This document shows positions 26,951-35,914 of a stretch of 64,000 nucleotides of DNA, in pieces (the first letter of the stretch is position 1; the number at the start of each line of letters is the position of its first letter). Source of the DNA: Agromyces aureus (GTDB taxonomy: Bacteria; Actinomycetota; Actinomycetes; Actinomycetales; Microbacteriaceae); NCBI RefSeq assembly GCF_001660485.1, contig NZ_CP013979.1, positions 3,162,001-3,226,000 of the forward strand. Direction: 5' to 3'. The notes beneath the pieces were generated by a model, which did not search any database, was not told the origin of the DNA, and saw only the letters and a program-made list of their open reading frames with translations. The translations under genes and the position numbers were made by a program.

Positions 26951-27670
26951 TCACTGCCGGTGCCAGGCGACCGTGTCGCCCTCGGTGCCCGCTCGCATGG
27001 CGCGTCGGTGCTCGAGCGCCGCGGGGCTCGACGGATCCATGAGCTCCTGCAGCGCGGCCTGCACGAGTTCGGGTCGCGGCACGTCCTTCAGCACGAACGT
27101 GCGGTCGTGGGCGGTGTTGATGCGGACGTCGCCCGAGCCGAACATCGACGCGAACCAACCGGCCCGCACGTCGACATCCGTGGCCCTGCTGTTGAGGAGC
27201 TCCTGCCGCACGCGCGAGAAGACGCCGTGCCGGAGGATCACGCGCCTGGTCGTGACGGTCGTGCGGCGTGTGAGCCAGGCCATGAGCGGCAGCAGGCAGC
27301 CGACGAGCACGACGAGCACGGCCGCGACGAGCACGCCGATCCGCACCCACGGGTCGGCAAGCACGCCGAGCGCGTACGTCGTGGCACCGGCCACGACGAT
27401 GAGCAGGAGCGCCGACGGGATCAGCCGGCGCGCGTGCGAGCGCACCCTGGCGACGACGCGCTCCGGGCGCAGCGCGGGCGCAGCGCTGCTCGGCGGGTAC
27501 CCGGTGGATGCCGGCCACGCTCCGGACAGCGCCGGCGTGCCGACGGTCGACGGTACCTGCCCGGTGCGGCCGGCGGCCGGCGTCTCGGAGGCCGATGCCG
27601 GCGCCTCGTCGGAGCGCGCGCCCGATCGCGCCGCCCGCTTCACGGCACGCGAACCGCTCCCCCTCGCCAT
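26951..27670 (-). CDS. bacterial PH-domain membrane protein
   Basis: 239 residues. The first 75 residues are low-complexity (Ala, Ser, Pro, Gly). Two hydrophobic helices (about 84-130) precede a YdbS-type bPH_2 domain with TTVTTRRVILRHGVF, RQELLNSRATDVDV and GSGDVRINTA. Function is unknown, but this gene is the usual neighbour of birA in actinobacteria. It begins 7 bp after the birA stop codon, so the two form an operon. Confidence 0.82.
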   Translation of the reverse strand: MARGSGSRAVKRAARSGARSDEAPASASETPAAGRTGQVPSTVGTPALSGAWPASTGYPPSSAAPALRPERVVARVRSHARRLIPSALLLIVVAGATTYALGVLADPWVRIGVLVAAVLVVLVGCLLPLMAWLTRRTTVTTRRVILRHGVFSRVRQELLNSRATDVDVRAGWFASMFGSGDVRINTAHDRTFVLKDVPRPELVQAALQELMDPSSPAALEHRRAMRAGTEGDTVAWHRQ

Positions 27671-27677
27671 ATGCCCA

Positions 27678-28529
27678 TTAATACCGCAGGTGGGTCACAT
27701 CCCCGGCGGCGACAGCCTGCTCCTCGCCGTTCTCACGGTCTCGGACGACCAGACGGCCGTCGGGGTCGAGGCGCTCGGCGGTGCCCAGCAGTTCCACTCC
27801 GCCCGGCAGTTCGACGCGCACCTCGGAGTCGAGCGTGCCGCAGCGCGCGGCCACGACGTCGGCGATGCCGCTCGAGACCGCGTCGCCGCCGGCCGCGACG
27901 AACGCGTCGAACCGTCGGGCGAACACGTCGAGGTAGTCGGCGAGCACGGCATCGGCATCGGGTGCCGCACCGGTGGCGAGCAGCAGCGACGTCGACGTGA
28001 GCGTCGGCAGGTCGTGCTCGTCGAGGGTGAGGTTCAGGCCTGCGCCCACGATCACGGCACCGGACTCCGGCAGCAGCTCGGAAAGGATGCCGCACACCTT
28101 GTAGCCCGACACGAGCACGTCGTTCGGCCACTTCAGCGCGACCTCGAGCCCGCCGGTGCGGTCGTCGGGGTCATCCAGCGGGGCGGATGTCGCCACTGCC
28201 GCCTCGACGGCGCGCGCGACGGCGTCGGTCATCGCCGCTCCGGCGATCAGCGGGATCCAGCCGTACGCGTCGGCCGGGAGCGGCCCGCCCTCGGCATCCC
28301 GGGGGCGCAGCAGCACCGAGATCGCGAGGGTCTTGCCCGTGGGCGCCATCCAGGTGCGCCCGAGCCGCCCGCGCCCGCGCGTCTGATCGTCGGTGACGAG
28401 CACCGAGCCGTGCGGCCAAGCCGCGGCATCCGCCCCCTCCAACGCCTCACGGAGCACGTCGTTCGTCGACGTGGCGGTCTCGAGGAACTCCAGGCGGGGG
28501 GCGACGGCGCGAGACTTCGGAAGGTCCAT
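27678..28529 (-). CDS. birA: biotin-[acetyl-CoA-carboxylase] ligase
   Basis: 283 residues. It activates biotin as biotinoyl-AMP and attaches it to the carboxylase carrier lysine. It has TSTND near 20-24, GRGRLGRTW at 52-60, and KWPNDVLV...GILSE as the ligase core. There is no N-terminal helix-turn-helix domain, so it is a ligase only, not a repressor. Its target is probably K553 of the carboxylase alpha subunit encoded at 35915. It is divergent from accD. Confidence 0.93.
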   Translation of the reverse strand: MDLPKSRAVAPRLEFLETATSTNDVLREALEGADAAAWPHGSVLVTDDQTRGRGRLGRTWMAPTGKTLAISVLLRPRDAEGGPLPADAYGWIPLIAGAAMTDAVARAVEAAVATSAPLDDPDDRTGGLEVALKWPNDVLVSGYKVCGILSELLPESGAVIVGAGLNLTLDEHDLPTLTSTSLLLATGAAPDADAVLADYLDVFARRFDAFVAAGGDAVSSGIADVVAARCGTLDSEVRVELPGGVELLGTAERLDPDGRLVVRDRENGEEQAVAAGDVTHLRY

Positions 28530-28624
28530 GCCGACAGTCTCCCGCAGGGAGCAGGGCAGAACACACCATCACGGGCGTCCGATTTGTAGGAATCCGTCAA
28601 CGAAGGCGGCCGGATGGGCGACGG

Positions 28625-28630
28625 TAGAGT
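28625..28630 (+). promoter_or_regulatory. candidate leaderless -10 of accD
   Basis: TAGAGT, 7 nt before the GTG at 28638; it decides that start over the in-frame ATG at 28614. Confidence 0.5.
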
Positions 28631-28637
28631 GAAGCGC

Positions 28638-30236
28638 GTGACCGAAGCGACTGACGGCCCCGACCTCTTCACCACGGCGGGCAAACTCGCCGACCTGCGA
28701 GCCCGCTACCACGAGGCGGTGACCGCGAGCGGCGAGGCTGCCATCGAGAAGCAGCACGCCAAGGGCAAGATGACCGCTCGCGAGCGCATCGCGGAGCTGC
28801 TCGACCCCGGCTCGTTCGTCGAGCTCGACGAGTTCGTGCGCCACCGCACGCACGCGTTCGGCATGGAGGCCAAGCGCCCCTACGGCGATGCGGTCGTCAC
28901 GGGCACCGGCACGATCCACGGCCGACAGGTCGCCGTGTACTCGCAGGACTTCACGATCTTCGGCGGCTCGCTCGGCGAGGTCGCCGGCGAGAAGATCATC
29001 AAGGTCATGGAGCTCGCGCTGAAGACGGGCGTGCCCATCATCGGCATCCTCGACTCCGGCGGAGCCCGCATCCAGGAGGGCGTCGTCGCGCTCGGCAAGT
29101 ACGGCGAGATCTTCCGCCGCAACACCGCGGCCTCCGGCGTCATCCCCCAGATCTCGATCGTCTGCGGGCCTGCGGCCGGCGGCGCGGTCTACTCGCCTGC
29201 CCTCACCGACTTCGTCATCATGGTCGACAAGACGAGCCAGATGTTCGTCACCGGCCCCGACGTCATCAAGACGGTCACCGGCGAAGACGTCGGCATGGAG
29301 GAGCTCGGCGGCGCGCTCACCCACAACTCGGTCTCGGGCGTCGCGCACTACCTGGCGAGCGACGAGTCCGACGCGCTCGACTACGCGCGCACGCTCATCT
29401 CGTTCCTGCCCGACAACAACATGACCGACGCGCCGGTGTACGACACCGAGTCCGCACTCGAGATCACCGACGAGGACCTCCGGCTCAACACGGTGATCCC
29501 CGACTCGCCGAACCAGCCGTACGACATGCACGCGGTCATCGAGGGCATCGTCGACCACGGCGACTTCCTCGAGGTGCAGCCGCTGTTCGCGCCGAACATC
29601 CTCATCGGCTTCGCGCGCATCGAGGGCCGCTCGGTCGGCATCATCGCGAACCAGCCGAGCCAGATGGCCGGCACGCTTAACATCGCCGCCGGCGAGAAGG
29701 CCTCCCGCTTCGTGCGCTTCTGCGACGCGTTCTCGATCCCGATCCTCACGCTCGTCGACGTGCCCGGCTACCTGCCCGGCACCGACCAGGAGTGGACCGG
29801 CGTCATCCGCCGCGGCGCGAAGCTGCTCTACGCGTACGCCGAGGCGACCGTGCCGCTCGTCACCGTCATCACGCGCAAGGCCTACGGCGGCGCGTACATC
29901 GTCATGGGCTCCAAGCAGCTCGGCGCCGACATCAACCTCGCGTGGCCGACCGCCGAGATCGCCGTCATGGGCGGTCAGGGCGCCGTCAACATCCTGTACC
30001 GCGGCGAGATCAAGCGCGCCGAAGAGGCCGGCGAAGACGTCGCGGCCGTGCGCACCAAGCTCGCGAACGAGTACACCTACAACGTCGCGTCGCCGTTCCT
30101 CGCGGCCGAGCGCGGCGAACTCGACGGCGTCATCGAGCCCGCGGCCACGCGCGTCGCGGTGCTGAAGGCCCTGCGGTCGCTCCGCACCAAGCGCGCGAGC
30201 CTGCCGCCCAAGAAGCACGGCAACATCCCGCTGTAA
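28638..30236 (+). CDS. accD: acyl-CoA carboxylase beta (carboxyltransferase) subunit
   Basis: 532 residues, the size of AccD5/PccB proteins. Two crotonase-like halves contain the oxyanion glycine motifs GGARIQEG (N-half) and [10 protein letters not shown] (C-half). It moves CO2 from biotin to acetyl- or propionyl-CoA. The N-terminus [19 protein letters not shown] matches the family. accE follows 10 bp later, and the alpha subunit is at 35915. Substrate range (acetyl, propionyl) cannot be settled here. Confidence 0.93.
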   Translation: MTEATDGPDLFTTAGKLADLRARYHEAVTASGEAAIEKQHAKGKMTARERIAELLDPGSFVELDEFVRHRTHAFGMEAKRPYGDAVVTGTGTIHGRQVAVYSQDFTIFGGSLGEVAGEKIIKVMELALKTGVPIIGILDSGGARIQEGVVALGKYGEIFRRNTAASGVIPQISIVCGPAAGGAVYSPALTDFVIMVDKTSQMFVTGPDVIKTVTGEDVGMEELGGALTHNSVSGVAHYLASDESDALDYARTLISFLPDNNMTDAPVYDTESALEITDEDLRLNTVIPDSPNQPYDMHAVIEGIVDHGDFLEVQPLFAPNILIGFARIEGRSVGIIANQPSQMAGTLNIAAGEKASRFVRFCDAFSIPILTLVDVPGYLPGTDQEWTGVIRRGAKLLYAYAEATVPLVTVITRKAYGGAYIVMGSKQLGADINLAWPTAEIAVMGGQGAVNILYRGEIKRAEEAGEDVAAVRTKLANEYTYNVASPFLAAERGELDGVIEPAATRVAVLKALRSLRTKRASLPPKKHGNIPL

Positions 30237-30246
30237 GGGGCCGATC

Positions 30247-30495
30247 ATGAGCACGCGAGACGAAGACACCACCGAAGCGGATGCCGCGGCGCGCGCCTCG
30301 GCGATCCGGTTCACCACGCGCGGCGTCACCGACGAAGAGGCGGCCGCCGTCACCGCGGTGCTGCTAGCCGCCATCGACGCCGAGTCCGAGACGACGCACG
30401 CCGCCGACCCCCGACGTAGCGCATGGGCGCGGAGCGCGGGATCCCTGCGATCCGTCGACCCGCGCGGCACGCGCTGGAACCGCAGCGTCGGCTGA
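30247..30495 (+). CDS. accE: acyl-CoA carboxylase epsilon subunit
   Basis: 82 residues. Small AccE-type protein: an acidic N-terminus, then IRFTTRGVTDEEAAAVTAVL, a linker, and the C-terminal WARSAG...RGTRWNRSVG typical of actinobacterial epsilon subunits, which bind the beta subunit and stimulate the complex. It lies 10 bp after accD and is certainly co-transcribed. Confidence 0.88.
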   Translation: MSTRDEDTTEADAAARASAIRFTTRGVTDEEAAAVTAVLLAAIDAESETTHAADPRRSAWARSAGSLRSVDPRGTRWNRSVG

Positions 30496-30593
30496 CCGAC
30501 GAGCCTCCGGACGCGACGGACGACCCGGGTCCCCCGTGCTGTCCCCCGAAGTGCCGACTGTCGAGGTCACGCCGGGTTTGTGAATATTGTTCT

Positions 30594-30615
30594 GCAGGCT
30601 CCCAAAGGGAGCTGC
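30594..30615 (+). terminator. hairpin 1 after accE
   Basis: 9-bp stem with one bulged G and an AAA loop. Confidence 0.45.
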
Positions 30616-30653
30616 CGCCCTCGTCGGTCGGGTAACCGGCGAGTGGTTGGGGG

Positions 30654-30690
30654 CGAGTCAGGGCGATATTCGGGTTGTCGCCGTGACTCG
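30654..30690 (+). terminator. hairpin 2 after accE
   Basis: 7-bp outer stem and 5-bp inner stem separated by a G-G mismatch, 11-nt loop. Confidence 0.45.
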
Positions 30691-30696
30691 GGCTTG

Positions 30697-30727
30697 TTGG
30701 GGGGTCGGCCATCGGTCGGCCCCCCAA
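30697..30727 (+). terminator. hairpin 3 after accE
   Basis: 14-bp stem with a 3-nt loop. Two G-U pairs form only in plus-strand RNA (they would be C-A mismatches in the minus strand), which points to accE transcription as its target. Confidence 0.6.
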
Positions 30728-30803
30728 CCTCATTTCCGGCGGCGTCGGCTCGTCGGGCGGCGCGGCGTCAGCCCGTCGCGCGGCATCAGCCCTTCGGGCG
30801 AGG

Positions 30804-31826
30804 TCAGGGCCCGAGCGGCTCGCGTCGCGGGATCTCGAGCCAGAGCTCCACGTCGAGATCGTCGGGGTCGATCGCCGGCACGCCCGGCACCGGCTCGACG
30901 AGTCCGACCACGGTGACCGCCGCGGTGGACGTGTCCGCTGCGGTGCGCACGACGATCCGGTCGGCCTGCGAACCCGCGATCGCCGCCGCGAGCCGAGCGA
31001 GCACGCGCTCGCGCTCCGCGGGGTCGAGGTCGTCGATGCCGCCCTCGTCGAGCAGGGTGACGACGGCGCCGCGCTCGCGGGCCCGCTGCACCTGCTGTCG
31101 CACGTCGTCGGTGAGCAGCATCCGCCCCCGGATCTCGTCTCTGATGGCGGCCTCGAGCATGCGGCACTCGAGTCGCTGCGGCTCGGTGAGCACGCCGCCG
31201 CGGTCGGCGATGCGGCGGAGCATCGGCGCGGAGATGCGGTTCGTCTGCACGAGCCGCGTCTGGCCGACGAACAGGTGCGCGTCCTGGGCGGCCTGCCACT
31301 CCGCGGCCTCGCGCTCGGCATGCGCGTACCGCCTCGTCTCCCTGGCCGCCGTGCCGAGCGCGGCCGAGAGCATGTGCGCGATCGCGACCCACGCGATGCT
31401 GCCGATGACGCCCAGCGTGCCGAGCGCCAGCGGCCCGGCCCAGATCACCGTCTGCACCGCCAGCGCGATGACGCCGAGCCAGGCGGCCGCGAGTTGGCGA
31501 CGGGCCGCGGCGATCGTCATGAGCGTGCCGACCGCCGCGACGTACCAGGTCGCGTACCCGTTCGGGATCGACGGGTCGAGCTGGCTCGTCACGAGCAGCG
31601 GCAGCACGATGCAGACCGCGAGGTCGAACGCCGCGAGCCAGTCGGGCATCCGCACCCGCGACCCGATCGAGAGGCTCGCGATCGTCGCCGCGACGTAGAG
31701 TGCGAGCGCGACGATCGTCGGCCACGGCGACGCCGGCACGTCCAGCGTCGAGATGGCGAGCGCCACGTGGTACGCCGAGAACAGGGCTGCGAGCACGAGC
31801 AGCAACGAGCGGGGGATCGCGATCAT
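30804..31826 (-). CDS. membrane protein, likely degenerate histidine kinase partner
   Basis: 340 residues. Five or six helices fill residues about 5-155, then a coiled helical stretch (about 160-250) and a small alpha/beta end (AVVTLLDEGG, ADRIVVRTAADTSTAAVTVVG). The layout copies the histidine kinase encoded just upstream, but I find no phospho-accepting His box, no N-box Asn and no DxGxG. It therefore looks like a catalytically dead kinase-like sensor. Its ATG overlaps the kinase stop by ATGA. It probably signals through, or restrains, the neighbouring kinase. Confidence 0.65.
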   Translation of the reverse strand: MIAIPRSLLLVLAALFSAYHVALAISTLDVPASPWPTIVALALYVAATIASLSIGSRVRMPDWLAAFDLAVCIVLPLLVTSQLDPSIPNGYATWYVAAVGTLMTIAAARRQLAAAWLGVIALAVQTVIWAGPLALGTLGVIGSIAWVAIAHMLSAALGTAARETRRYAHAEREAAEWQAAQDAHLFVGQTRLVQTNRISAPMLRRIADRGGVLTEPQRLECRMLEAAIRDEIRGRMLLTDDVRQQVQRARERGAVVTLLDEGGIDDLDPAERERVLARLAAAIAGSQADRIVVRTAADTSTAAVTVVGLVEPVPGVPAIDPDDLDVELWLEIPRREPLGP

Positions 31827-33070
31827 CGCGTACCCTCCATGCCGGCCGGCCAGACGAGCGTCACCGTGGTGCCGAGCCCCGGCGTCGAGTCGATCACCGC
31901 GGACCCGCCCACGTTCGCCATGCGCTCGATCACCGAGACGCGCACGCCGAGGCGCTCCGACGTCACGCTCTCGACGTCGAAGCCGACGCCGTTGTCGGAG
32001 ACCTCGATGACGCACCCTCCGGTGCGGATGCCACGCACCCTCAGCTCGCGCCGGACCGTGCGGCCCGGATCCTCGGCGTGCTGCATGCTGTTGACCATCG
32101 CCTGGACAGCGGCCGCGTACAGCGCTTCGCCGGCATCGGCGGGCAGGTCGACCCCTCCCGTGTTCACGACCCGCACCGTGAACGGCGCGGCGAACGACGC
32201 GAGCGCCGCCCTGAGCCGTCGCACCAGGGAAGGGAGACGCATGCGATCATCGGCGGCGGCCTGCGCCGCACCGGCCTCGTCGAGCCGGTGCATCGCGTCC
32301 CTGGCCATGCGCGCGGCGAGCGCCTGCTCCTCGGGGGTGTCGGCCGCGGCGGCGGAGAGCAGGGTCGTCAGCACGCTGTCGTGCACGAGGGCATCGACCT
32401 TCGCGCGCTCGATCTCCGAGGCGTGCAGGCGCACGGCGTGCTCGTACCGCTGCAGTGCGGCCTCCTGCGCGACGTCGACGGACTTGGCCGCGTTGCGAAG
32501 CATCGTGACGATGATGAGCACCACTGCGCCGAGGATGAGCGCGTACATGGCGTCGAGCAGGGCCACGAGCGGTGTCACCGCCCCGCCGGTCGGCAGGAGT
32601 CGCACGACACCGTACATGGCGGGCACGAGCACCGTGTACGCGGCCGCCCACGGCAGCGGCAGCGCGACGACCGCGGCCGTCGTCGCGACCGTGCAGAGGT
32701 AGTAGAGCCAGGGCGGCGATGACGAGACGACCGCGACGTCGTCGACCACGAACGGCCAGACCACGATCGACACGGCGTAGAGCGCCGCGAACGTGAGCGC
32801 GGCGCTCCGCACCGCCGTGCGGGCGAGCGCGGCAAGCGCGATCGCGAGGATCGCACCGTAGAGGAAGGCGATGATCGACGCGCCCGCACCCGGGCGGAGT
32901 CCCTCGGCCTGCGCGAGCGCGAGCGGGAGGGCCTGCAGCCCGAACACGACGCCGAAGATGCCGAGCGCGCGGCTCGCGACGGTCTCGACCTGCTCGCGGG
33001 TGACCGCCGTCCGGCGCCGCACCACGACCCGTGATGCGCGCTCCTCAGCGGCGGGCATCCCCGCCGTCAC
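31823..33070 (-). CDS. sensor histidine kinase (NarL-partner type)
   Basis: 415 residues. Five to six membrane helices (about 33-190), a dimerisation helix with H230 in DALVHDSVL as the likely phospho-acceptor, and a HATPase domain with N-box AMVNSMQHA (N327), DNGVG at 359-363 and TPGLGTTV near the end. The GTG start overlaps the response regulator gene by 26 bp; an ATG at 33058 is an alternative. The signal it senses is unknown; no extracytoplasmic domain of size is present, so it may sense a membrane signal. Confidence 0.87.
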   Translation of the reverse strand: MTAGMPAAEERASRVVVRRRTAVTREQVETVASRALGIFGVVFGLQALPLALAQAEGLRPGAGASIIAFLYGAILAIALAALARTAVRSAALTFAALYAVSIVVWPFVVDDVAVVSSSPPWLYYLCTVATTAAVVALPLPWAAAYTVLVPAMYGVVRLLPTGGAVTPLVALLDAMYALILGAVVLIIVTMLRNAAKSVDVAQEAALQRYEHAVRLHASEIERAKVDALVHDSVLTTLLSAAAADTPEEQALAARMARDAMHRLDEAGAAQAAADDRMRLPSLVRRLRAALASFAAPFTVRVVNTGGVDLPADAGEALYAAAVQAMVNSMQHAEDPGRTVRRELRVRGIRTGGCVIEVSDNGVGFDVESVTSERLGVRVSVIERMANVGGSAVIDSTPGLGTTVTLVWPAGMEGTR

Positions 33071-33737
33071 CGTCGAGACCCGGGAGGATGCCGTCTTCGA
33101 CCGCCCGACGCAGCAGGTCGACCTTCGTCGGCGCCGGGCGACCGACCTCGACGTACTTCGCGCGGATGCGGTCGAGGTACTCGCGGGCCGTCGAGTGCGC
33201 GATGCCGAGCTGCGTGGCGACGAGCTTCAACGGCAGCCCCGACGCGTACAGGTGCAGCACGTCGTGCTCGCGCCGCCCGAGCTGCGCCTTGGCGAAGTCG
33301 CGGTCGGCCTCGATCGCGCTCGCCCATTCGACGTTGGTGAGCGCCTCGCCGCTGGCCACGGTCGCGATGGCGGCGATGACGGAGGCCATGGGCGACGCCT
33401 TCGGAATGACGCCGGCAGCGCCGGCGGCGAGCGCTTCACGCACGGCGGCCACCCGGTCGGCGATGCTGTGCACGAGCACGGCGCTGCCCGTCGCGAGCAC
33501 GCTCCGCACGTTCTCGGTCACGCTCGACCCGTCGCCGAGCGAGAGGTCGAGCACGACGACGTCGCACCGCCCGCCCTGGCGTGCGGCGAGCGCGGCGAGC
33601 AGGGTGGGCACATCGGCGGTCTCGGCGACGACGTCGTACCCGGCGTCACGGCAGGCCGCCCGGAGTCCGAGCCGCACCGCCTCGTGGTCGTCGACGATCG
33701 CGACCGTCGCCTGCTCCCCCTGCACTGCGACCGACAA
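33045..33737 (-). CDS. NarL/LuxR-family response regulator
   Basis: 230 residues. The receiver domain has D16/D17 and the phosphorylation site D64 in VVLDLSLGD, with a K in VIPKAS. The C-terminal helix-turn-helix is LuxR-like (LGRREHDVLHLYASG, AHSTAREYLDRIRAKY). Start is TTG with AGGAGGGGG 5 nt upstream, a strong ribosome site. Order regulator-kinase-pseudokinase, all overlapping, implies one operon. Targets unknown. Confidence 0.88.
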   Translation of the reverse strand: MSVAVQGEQATVAIVDDHEAVRLGLRAACRDAGYDVVAETADVPTLLAALAARQGGRCDVVVLDLSLGDGSSVTENVRSVLATGSAVLVHSIADRVAAVREALAAGAAGVIPKASPMASVIAAIATVASGEALTNVEWASAIEADRDFAKAQLGRREHDVLHLYASGLPLKLVATQLGIAHSTAREYLDRIRAKYVEVGRPAPTKVDLLRRAVEDGILPGLDGDGGDARR

Positions 33738-33780
33738 CGGGTCCCCCTCCTGACGGTCGGCTTCGCGTCCGACCGGTCAG

Positions 33781-35121
33781 TCACACGATAGCGGCCAGCC
33801 GGGCCACCGCCTCGACGTGATGCGTGTTCGGGAACAGATCGAACGCCTGCAGCTCCTCGAGCTCGTACCCCTGCGCGCGGAGGAGGCCGATGTCCCTGGC
33901 GAGCGCCACCGGGTCGCACGCGACGTACACGAGCTGGCGGGGCCGCAGTGCGGCGACACGGTCGACGACGTCGCGCCCAGCGCCCGACCGCGGCGGGTCG
34001 AGCACGACGGTCGCGTCGCGCAGCCTCGCCCGCTCCTCCTTGCCGGCGTCGGCCTCGAGCGATGCGAGGTAGCGGTCGACCCTGGCGGTCACGGCCCGCG
34101 CGCCGACCCACTCGGCGAGGTTGTCGCCCGCGTGCATCGTCGCCCGCTCGTCGGACTCGACGCTCGTGATGCGCACGGTCTCGCCGAAGCGGTCGCCGAC
34201 GGCCGCGGCGAGCAGCCCGACCCCGCCGTAGAGGTCGAGGTTCGCGGCGCGCGGGTCGAAGCGGTCGGCGTCGATGAGCTCCTGCACGGCCTTCGACAGC
34301 GTCGCGGCAGCGCCCCGGTGCACCTGCCAGAAGCCGTCGCGGTCGACGGCGAAGCGGCGGTCTCCGACGACCTCGGTCGTGACCGGGCGCTGGCCGCGCG
34401 GCATCCGCTCGCTCTCGTCGGTGACGATCACCTGCGGGTCGGCGCCGCTCGGGGCGACGAGGTCGATCGTGCGCGCCCCCTGGAACCGGTCGGCGAGGGG
34501 TGCGAGCTCGGCGAGTTCGTCGACGGCCAGGGGCAGGGATGCCACGGGCACGACGGTGTGGCTGCGTGCGGCGTACGGGCCGACGGCGCCGTCCTCGGCG
34601 ACCTGCAGGCGCACGCGCGTGCGCCAGCCCGTGCCGTCGGCGCGCACGCCGGGGGCCAGCGTCGGATCGACGGCGCGCACCTCGACCTCGCGCTCGACGC
34701 CGCCCATGCGGCGCAGCGCGTCGGCGAGCACCTCGGCCTTCAGCGCGCGCTGGCGCTCGGGCGCGATGTGGCCGAACTCTGCACCGCCGGCCCGGCGCTC
34801 CGGCGCCCGCTCGACCGAGGCCTCGGCCCAGACGTGCGCCTGCCGATCGGGCGACGCGGTGAGCACCTCGAGGGTGTCGGCGCGCCAGAAGCGCGTGTGC
34901 GCGGCATCCGTCACCCTGGCCCTGACCCGCTCGCCCGGGATCGCGTCGGCCACGAACACCACGCGGCCCTCGTGGTGCGCGACCGCGATGCCGCCGTGCG
35001 CGATGCGCTCGACGTCGAGCTCGAGCACCGGCCCGTCGGTCTTCACGGGCGTCGACGGCGTCGACGGGCGACGGCCGCGGCTGGCGGAGTTCTTGCGTGC
35101 GGGGCGGTGCGGACGGGGCAT
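33781..35121 (-). CDS. TRAM-domain 23S rRNA/tRNA (uracil-5) methyltransferase
   Basis: 446 residues from the ATG at 35121. Basic N-terminus, TRAM RNA-binding domain (about 30-90), then a class I methyltransferase with SAM motif DLYGGVGLLA, substrate motif LDPPRSGAG, nucleophile C402 in VYVACDP and general-base E437 in HHVE: the RlmCD/TrmA pattern. The iron-sulphur cysteines of RumA/RlmD are not seen near the TRAM domain. It probably makes m5U in rRNA or tRNA. Divergent from maf, 45 bp between. Confidence 0.88.
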   Translation of the reverse strand: MPRPHRPARKNSASRGRRPSTPSTPVKTDGPVLELDVERIAHGGIAVAHHEGRVVFVADAIPGERVRARVTDAAHTRFWRADTLEVLTASPDRQAHVWAEASVERAPERRAGGAEFGHIAPERQRALKAEVLADALRRMGGVEREVEVRAVDPTLAPGVRADGTGWRTRVRLQVAEDGAVGPYAARSHTVVPVASLPLAVDELAELAPLADRFQGARTIDLVAPSGADPQVIVTDESERMPRGQRPVTTEVVGDRRFAVDRDGFWQVHRGAAATLSKAVQELIDADRFDPRAANLDLYGGVGLLAAAVGDRFGETVRITSVESDERATMHAGDNLAEWVGARAVTARVDRYLASLEADAGKEERARLRDATVVLDPPRSGAGRDVVDRVAALRPRQLVYVACDPVALARDIGLLRAQGYELEELQAFDLFPNTHHVEAVARLAAIV

Positions 35122-35166
35122 GCACCGAGCATTCCACAGCCCGCCTGTGAGCGGCAGGATGGAGGC

Positions 35167-35808
35167 ATGCGCCTCTACCTCGCCTCGACCTCGCCCGCCA
35201 GACTGCAGACGCTCCGTGCGGCCGGCATCGAGCCCGTCGCGATCTCGCCGGGCGTCGACGAGGAGGCCGCCGTCGTCGCGGCCGAGGCCGCCGCCGGGCG
35301 GGCGCTCGAGGCCCACGAGATGGTGCAACTGCTCGCGCAGGCCAAGGCCGAGGCGATCGTCGGCACGTTCGTCGACGGCGAGCCGATCGACGGGCTCGTG
35401 CTCGGCGGCGACTCGGCGTTCCTCGTCGGCGGGCGCATCCACGGCAAGCCGCACCTGCCCGAGGTCGCGAAGGCGCGCTGGCTCGAGCAGAACGGTGCGC
35501 ACGGCGACCTGTGGTCCGGCCACTGGCTGATCGACCACCGCGGCGGTCGCGTGCACGGTGCGGTCGGGCGAGCGGATGTCGCGACGGTGCGCTTCGCCGC
35601 GCTGGACGAATCCGAGATCGACGCCTACGTCGCGACCGGCGAGCCGCTGCTCGTGGCCGGCGCGTTCACGGTCGACAGCCTCGGCGGACCCTTCATCCGC
35701 CGGGTCGAGGGCGACCCGTCGACCGTCGTCGGGCTCTCGCTGTCGACGCTCCGCGACCTCGTGCGCGAGCTCGGGGTCGACTGGCCGTCGCTGTGGAACC
35801 GCGACTGA
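35167..35808 (+). CDS. maf: Maf-like nucleotide pyrophosphatase
   Basis: 213 residues. It starts [14 protein letters not shown], as Maf proteins do; LGGDSAF holds the catalytic Asp; GKP near 98-100 and DSLGGPFI are family motifs. Maf proteins hydrolyse non-canonical or canonical NTPs and limit division in some bacteria. GGAGG lies directly upstream of the ATG. It is followed by the carboxylase alpha gene 106 bp downstream. Confidence 0.9.
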   Translation: MRLYLASTSPARLQTLRAAGIEPVAISPGVDEEAAVVAAEAAAGRALEAHEMVQLLAQAKAEAIVGTFVDGEPIDGLVLGGDSAFLVGGRIHGKPHLPEVAKARWLEQNGAHGDLWSGHWLIDHRGGRVHGAVGRADVATVRFAALDESEIDAYVATGEPLLVAGAFTVDSLGGPFIRRVEGDPSTVVGLSLSTLRDLVRELGVDWPSLWNRD

Positions 35809-35901
35809 GCGGGTCCGTTCGGCCTCGCTCTTTGTCGACACCCGAAATGGTCGGCCCCCTTTCTTGTGGACTCGACCCAAAGGCAACGCACCTCAGTTGA
35901 A

Positions 35902-35907
35902 TAGGCT
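35902..35907 (+). promoter_or_regulatory. candidate leaderless -10 of carboxylase alpha gene
   Basis: TAGGCT, 7 nt before the ATG at 35915; the GAAAGG in the spacer is too close for a normal ribosome site. Confidence 0.45.
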
Positions 35908-35914
35908 GAAAGGC

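Larger units (their letters stand above)
30496..30803. other. 308-bp convergent intergenic region with three hairpins
   Basis: The only gap over 300 bp. It lies between accE (+) and the degenerate-kinase gene (-). It holds stem-loops at 30594-30615, 30654-30690 and 30697-30727, and near the right end three imperfect 18-bp direct units (30741-30758, 30764-30781, 30782-30799; consensus GGCRTCRGCYCKTCGSGC). A short AT-rich patch lies around 30577-30592. I see no convincing gene in it. Confidence 0.7.

Noticed and set aside
28569..30470. 633-codon minus-strand open frame opposite accD
   Set aside because: Antisense shadow of accD; composition only.
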